NCBI GenBank assembly: GCA_023269645.1
Contig: JAHFPR010000103.1
Coordinates: forward strand, 1 to 7,251
Direction of reading: 5' to 3'
DNA: 7,251 nucleotides
From: Alphaproteobacteria bacterium
GTDB taxonomy: Bacteria; Pseudomonadota; Alphaproteobacteria; Rickettsiales; UBA8987
The notes under the pieces are model-generated. The model saw only the letters and a list, made by a program, of their open reading frames with translations, did not search any database and was not told the DNA's origin. Of the stretch, positions 5,000 to 7,251 are shown piece by piece. How positions within the stretch are numbered: the first letter of the stretch is position 1; every line of letters begins with the position of its first letter. Both the position numbers and the translations under genes were made by a program.

Positions 5000-5755
5000 C
5001 TACCCCAGATGCGCGATCAGCAGCGCAATCCCCATCGCAATGGCAAGCGGATAGGGTTTTTTCCATTTCAGCACCGCGCCCAGCAGATATACCGGGATGG
5101 CAAGCAGCGGGCACAACAGCAGGAACAGCCCGAACTTCGCCAGCGGCAGCCACAGCCCCGCCACGGCGAGCAGTTTCAGATAGCGGAAATTCGCAAGTTC
5201 CCTGCCGGAAAATTTGGGATAAAGTTTGGAGCTCGCCAGTGCCAGCATCACCGCGCAGGTGAACACGTAGACCATGTCGAAAAAGGCATCAAAGCTGTTG
5301 CCCTGATAGAGGAAAGCAAGCAGCACCATCACCACGAATAGCGGGTCGGGGATGACTTTGAAGCTGTAATCCGTGGCGGCGGCGATCACCAGGCACGCGC
5401 CCAGCCCCAGCGTAAACAGGTAGAAATGCGAATCTTGTATCCCGAAGCGCAGCCACGCCAGCACGGAAATAATCGTGACGGAAAGCTCGATGAAAAAATA
5501 CACCGGGTTGATGGGCGTTTTGCAACTGAAGCATTTTCCCCGTGTGCCGATCCAGTTAAACACGGGTACGAGATCGCGGGTGCGGAGCTGCGCGTTGCAC
5601 ACCGTGCAGTGGGATTTTTTGCCGATCCATTTGCCCGCGCACGGCTCCTTGTTCGGCAGGCGGTAATAGGGCATGGTGGAATAACTCCCCACGCCAAGCC
5701 CCACGCCGAATGCCATCAACAGGCCGAGTATGTCACCGATCAAATGCCAATCCAT
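5000..5755 (-). CDS. Prepilin peptidase-like (A24 family) membrane protein with a degenerate second active-site motif
   Basis: A 251-residue polytopic membrane protein resembling type IV prepilin leader peptidase/N-methyltransferase (PilD/GspO). The N-terminal domain has GSYSTMPYYRLP (23-34) and two Cys pairs, C50/C53 and C75/C78, around RDLVPVFNWIGTRGKC, the zinc-binding part. It is followed by about six hydrophobic segments. The first catalytic aspartate motif is kept: ATDYSFKVIPDPL (127-139, D129). The second motif, normally GxGDxKLLAxxG, reads NFRYLKLLAVAG (189-200): Tyr192 stands where the catalytic Asp should be and both flanking glycines are missing. Other acidic residues nearby (E186) are not in the expected place. 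The protein may be inactive as a protease, may keep methyltransferase activity, or may have diverged. No pilin genes are nearby. It starts 21 bases after the dehydrogenase and is followed after 3 bases by nnrD. Confidence 0.85.
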   Translation of the reverse strand: MDWHLIGDILGLLMAFGVGLGVGSYSTMPYYRLPNKEPCAGKWIGKKSHCTVCNAQLRTRDLVPVFNWIGTRGKCFSCKTPINPVYFFIELSVTIISVLAWLRFGIQDSHFYLFTLGLGACLVIAAATDYSFKVIPDPLFVVMVLLAFLYQGNSFDAFFDMVYVFTCAVMLALASSKLYPKFSGRELANFRYLKLLAVAGLWLPLAKFGLFLLLCPLLAIPVYLLGAVLKWKKPYPLAIAMGIALLIAHLG

Positions 5756-5776
5756 GCGCGCAATATACCGGAAGAA

Positions 5777-7138
5777 TCAGCCGATGACCACCGATTTTAT
5801 ATTCACGAACTCCCGTATCCCGAAGCTGGAAAGCTCGCGTCCGTAGCCGCTCTCCCGGATGCCGCCGAAGGGCAGGCGCGGGTCAGATTTCACGAAATCA
5901 TTGACCGCCACGCAGCCGCTTTCGATGGATTCCCGCGCCAGCCTTGCGCCTTTTTCCAGATCACGCGTGAACACCGCGCCGCCCAGCCCGAAGCGACTGC
6001 CGTTGGCGATGCGGAGCGCATCCACCTCGTCCCGCGCGCGGATGACACTGGCCACGGGGCCGAACAGTTCCTCCTCGTAAGCAGGCATACCGGGTGCAAC
6101 TTCCGTGAGGATGGTGGGGGGATAGAACGCGCCAGTGCCCGCCGGAATTTCGCCGCCGAGCACACACTTCGCACCCCGCGCAATAGATTCAACCACCTGG
6201 TTATGAAGCGCATCCCGCAAGGCGAAGCACGCCTGCGGGCCGATGTCAGTAACGGGGTCGGCGGGGTCGCCCAGGTTGCGGGCGCGCATGGCGGCGGTGA
6301 AGGCCGTCAGAAACACCTCATACACTTCCGGCACAATGATAAACCGCTTGGCAGCGATGCAGCTTTGCCCGCCGTTAAGCAGCCGACTTCGCGCGCAGAT
6401 TTCAGCGGCGTGGGGTATATCCGCATCTTGCAAAACAATGTAAGGGTCGCTACCACCCAGTTCCAGCACGGTTTTCTTCAGACACGCTCCCGCCTTCGCC
6501 GCTACCGCCCTGCCTGCCGCCGCGCTGCCGGTGAGGGTGACGGCCATCACCCTCCTGTCCTCAATCACCGAAGCGACACGCTCACTGCCGATAAGCAGGG
6601 TGCGAAACAGATGCTCTGGAAAACCCGCGTGGCGGAAAATCTCCTCAATGGCGAGCGCGCAGCCAGAAACACTGGAAGCGTGCTTCAGCAGTGCCCCGTT
6701 CCCCGCCATCAACGCAGGTGCGGCGAAGCGGAACACCTGCCAGAACGGGAAGTTCCACGGCATCACCGCCAGTATTAAACCCATCGGTTGATAAGCAATG
6801 AAACTGCGGAGCACCCCGGTTTCCACTTCCTCATCCGCAAGGAAGCGCGGCGCGTGTTCGGCGTAATATTCGCAGACCAGCACGCATTTTTCGATTTCCG
6901 CCCTGGCTTCGCGGATGGGCTTGCCCATTTCCTCCGTCATCAGCCCGGCGAGACGCACCGCATCCCCGCGCAGCATCTCCGCCGCCCGGCGCATATGCCT
7001 GCCCCGCGCGGTAAAATCCGTGCCCTGCCAGCGCAGAAAATCTGTGTGCGCTGCCGCTATCGCCTGCTCCACCTGTTCAGGAGAATAAGCAGGATATTCA
7101 CGGATAAGCGCGCCCGTGGCGGGGTTGACGCTTTTCAT
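5777..7138 (-). CDS. NAD(P)-dependent succinate-semialdehyde dehydrogenase (Sad/YneI-like aldehyde dehydrogenase)
   Basis: It oxidises an aldehyde, probably succinate semialdehyde from GABA or related breakdown, to the acid with NAD(P)+ in the cytosol. The 453 residues match the length of the E. coli Sad (YneI) type, shorter than GabD. Seen: MPWNFPFWQVFR (126-137, Asn129 oxyanion), the cofactor-binding LLKHAS (150-155) and TLTGSAAAGR (201-210), LELGGSDPYIVL (225-236, Glu226 general base), NGGQSCIAAKRF (255-266, nucleophile Cys260), YEEELFGPVASV, and the C-terminal FGGIRESGYGRELSSFGIREFVNIKSV. LKHAS and LELGGSDPY are typical of the Sad subgroup, so this assignment is favoured, though substrate cannot be proven from sequence. 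The ATG at 7138 overlaps the upstream stop (ATGA), with only a weak GGTGG ribosome-binding site, so translation is probably coupled. No frameshifts; all catalytic residues are intact. Confidence 0.95.
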   Translation of the reverse strand: MKSVNPATGALIREYPAYSPEQVEQAIAAAHTDFLRWQGTDFTARGRHMRRAAEMLRGDAVRLAGLMTEEMGKPIREARAEIEKCVLVCEYYAEHAPRFLADEEVETGVLRSFIAYQPMGLILAVMPWNFPFWQVFRFAAPALMAGNGALLKHASSVSGCALAIEEIFRHAGFPEHLFRTLLIGSERVASVIEDRRVMAVTLTGSAAAGRAVAAKAGACLKKTVLELGGSDPYIVLQDADIPHAAEICARSRLLNGGQSCIAAKRFIIVPEVYEVFLTAFTAAMRARNLGDPADPVTDIGPQACFALRDALHNQVVESIARGAKCVLGGEIPAGTGAFYPPTILTEVAPGMPAYEEELFGPVASVIRARDEVDALRIANGSRFGLGGAVFTRDLEKGARLARESIESGCVAVNDFVKSDPRLPFGGIRESGYGRELSSFGIREFVNIKSVVIG

Positions 7139-7251
7139 CGGCTGTTTCCACCACGGCGGAAGCGTTCCGGGTAAAACTCGCTGTTATGCACCATATATTC
7201 ATCGTCTGCCCCTTCGGCAATCCTCGCGCGCTGGCCTGCCTCCAGATACAT
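7135..7251 (-). CDS. 3' end of an unrecognised gene (runs off the window)
   Basis: An open frame enters from the right edge and ends at a TGA (7135-7137) that overlaps the dehydrogenase ATG. It gives 38 residues ending in EYMVHNSEFYPERFRRGGNSR. The last three bases of the window (7249-7251) happen to read ATG, but the true start is probably outside. The tail is hydrophilic and rich in Arg and acidic residues. I do not recognise the family. The 4-base ATGA overlap and common strand support a real gene co-transcribed with the dehydrogenase; a short spurious frame remains possible. Confidence 0.5.
   Translation of the reverse strand: MYLEAGQRARIAEGADDEYMVHNSEFYPERFRRGGNSR

Noticed and set aside
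4013..5341. 442-codon open frame on the plus strand
   Set aside because: It is antisense to nnrD and part of the prepilin peptidase gene, runs through the intergenic repeat, and its translation is Arg/His/Gln-rich with no family motif. Shadow of GC-rich codons.
5426..6778. 450-codon open frame on the plus strand
   Set aside because: Antisense to the aldehyde dehydrogenase and prepilin peptidase genes; composition is typical of a reverse-strand shadow.

Overview
The window looks like a piece of an alphaproteobacterial chromosome. The basis is the pur gene order purC-purS-purQ-purL with the three-subunit FGAM synthase (separate PurS, PurQ and short PurL), the protein sequences themselves, and palindromic repeats of the type common in Rickettsiales-like and other alphaproteobacterial genomes. 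The exact genus cannot be told from the sequence. Every gene I can support lies on the minus strand, so transcription runs from high to low coordinates. The long plus-strand frames are antisense shadows of GC-rich genes.

Right half (7251 to 4061, in transcription order): the last 38 codons of an unrecognised gene overlap the start of a Sad/YneI-like succinate-semialdehyde dehydrogenase. Next comes a prepilin-peptidase-like membrane protein in which the second catalytic aspartate motif is not recognisable. Three bases further is a stand-alone ADP-dependent NAD(P)HX dehydratase (NnrD) whose reading frame carries two different palindromic repeats as in-frame insertions. The spacing suggests one operon. 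A gap of about 290 bp follows. It holds a 115-bp multi-hairpin repeat and a plausible sigma70-type promoter for the purine genes.

Left half (3768 to 1): purC (SAICAR synthase, with a Lys/Ala/Pro-rich tail), purS, a four-helix-bundle gene of the 23S rRNA intervening-sequence protein family, purQ, a secreted Sel1-repeat protein, and the 5' part of purL. PurS, PurQ and PurL together form FGAM synthase, the fourth step of de novo IMP synthesis. PurC acts at SAICAR formation.

The most interesting structure lies between purS and purQ. A four-helix-bundle gene fills the space and is bracketed by two arrays of a degenerate 8-bp unit (AAGGRTRT-like) in inverted orientation. One array touches the purS stop region and the other reaches to about 10 bases before purQ. 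The unit resembles the 23S rRNA intervening sequences (a stem enclosing the same protein family) but sits inside a protein-coding operon, where it replaces the expected purQ ribosome-binding site. Together with the two repeats inside nnrD, this suggests a genome where small palindromic elements invade genes and operons in tolerated positions.
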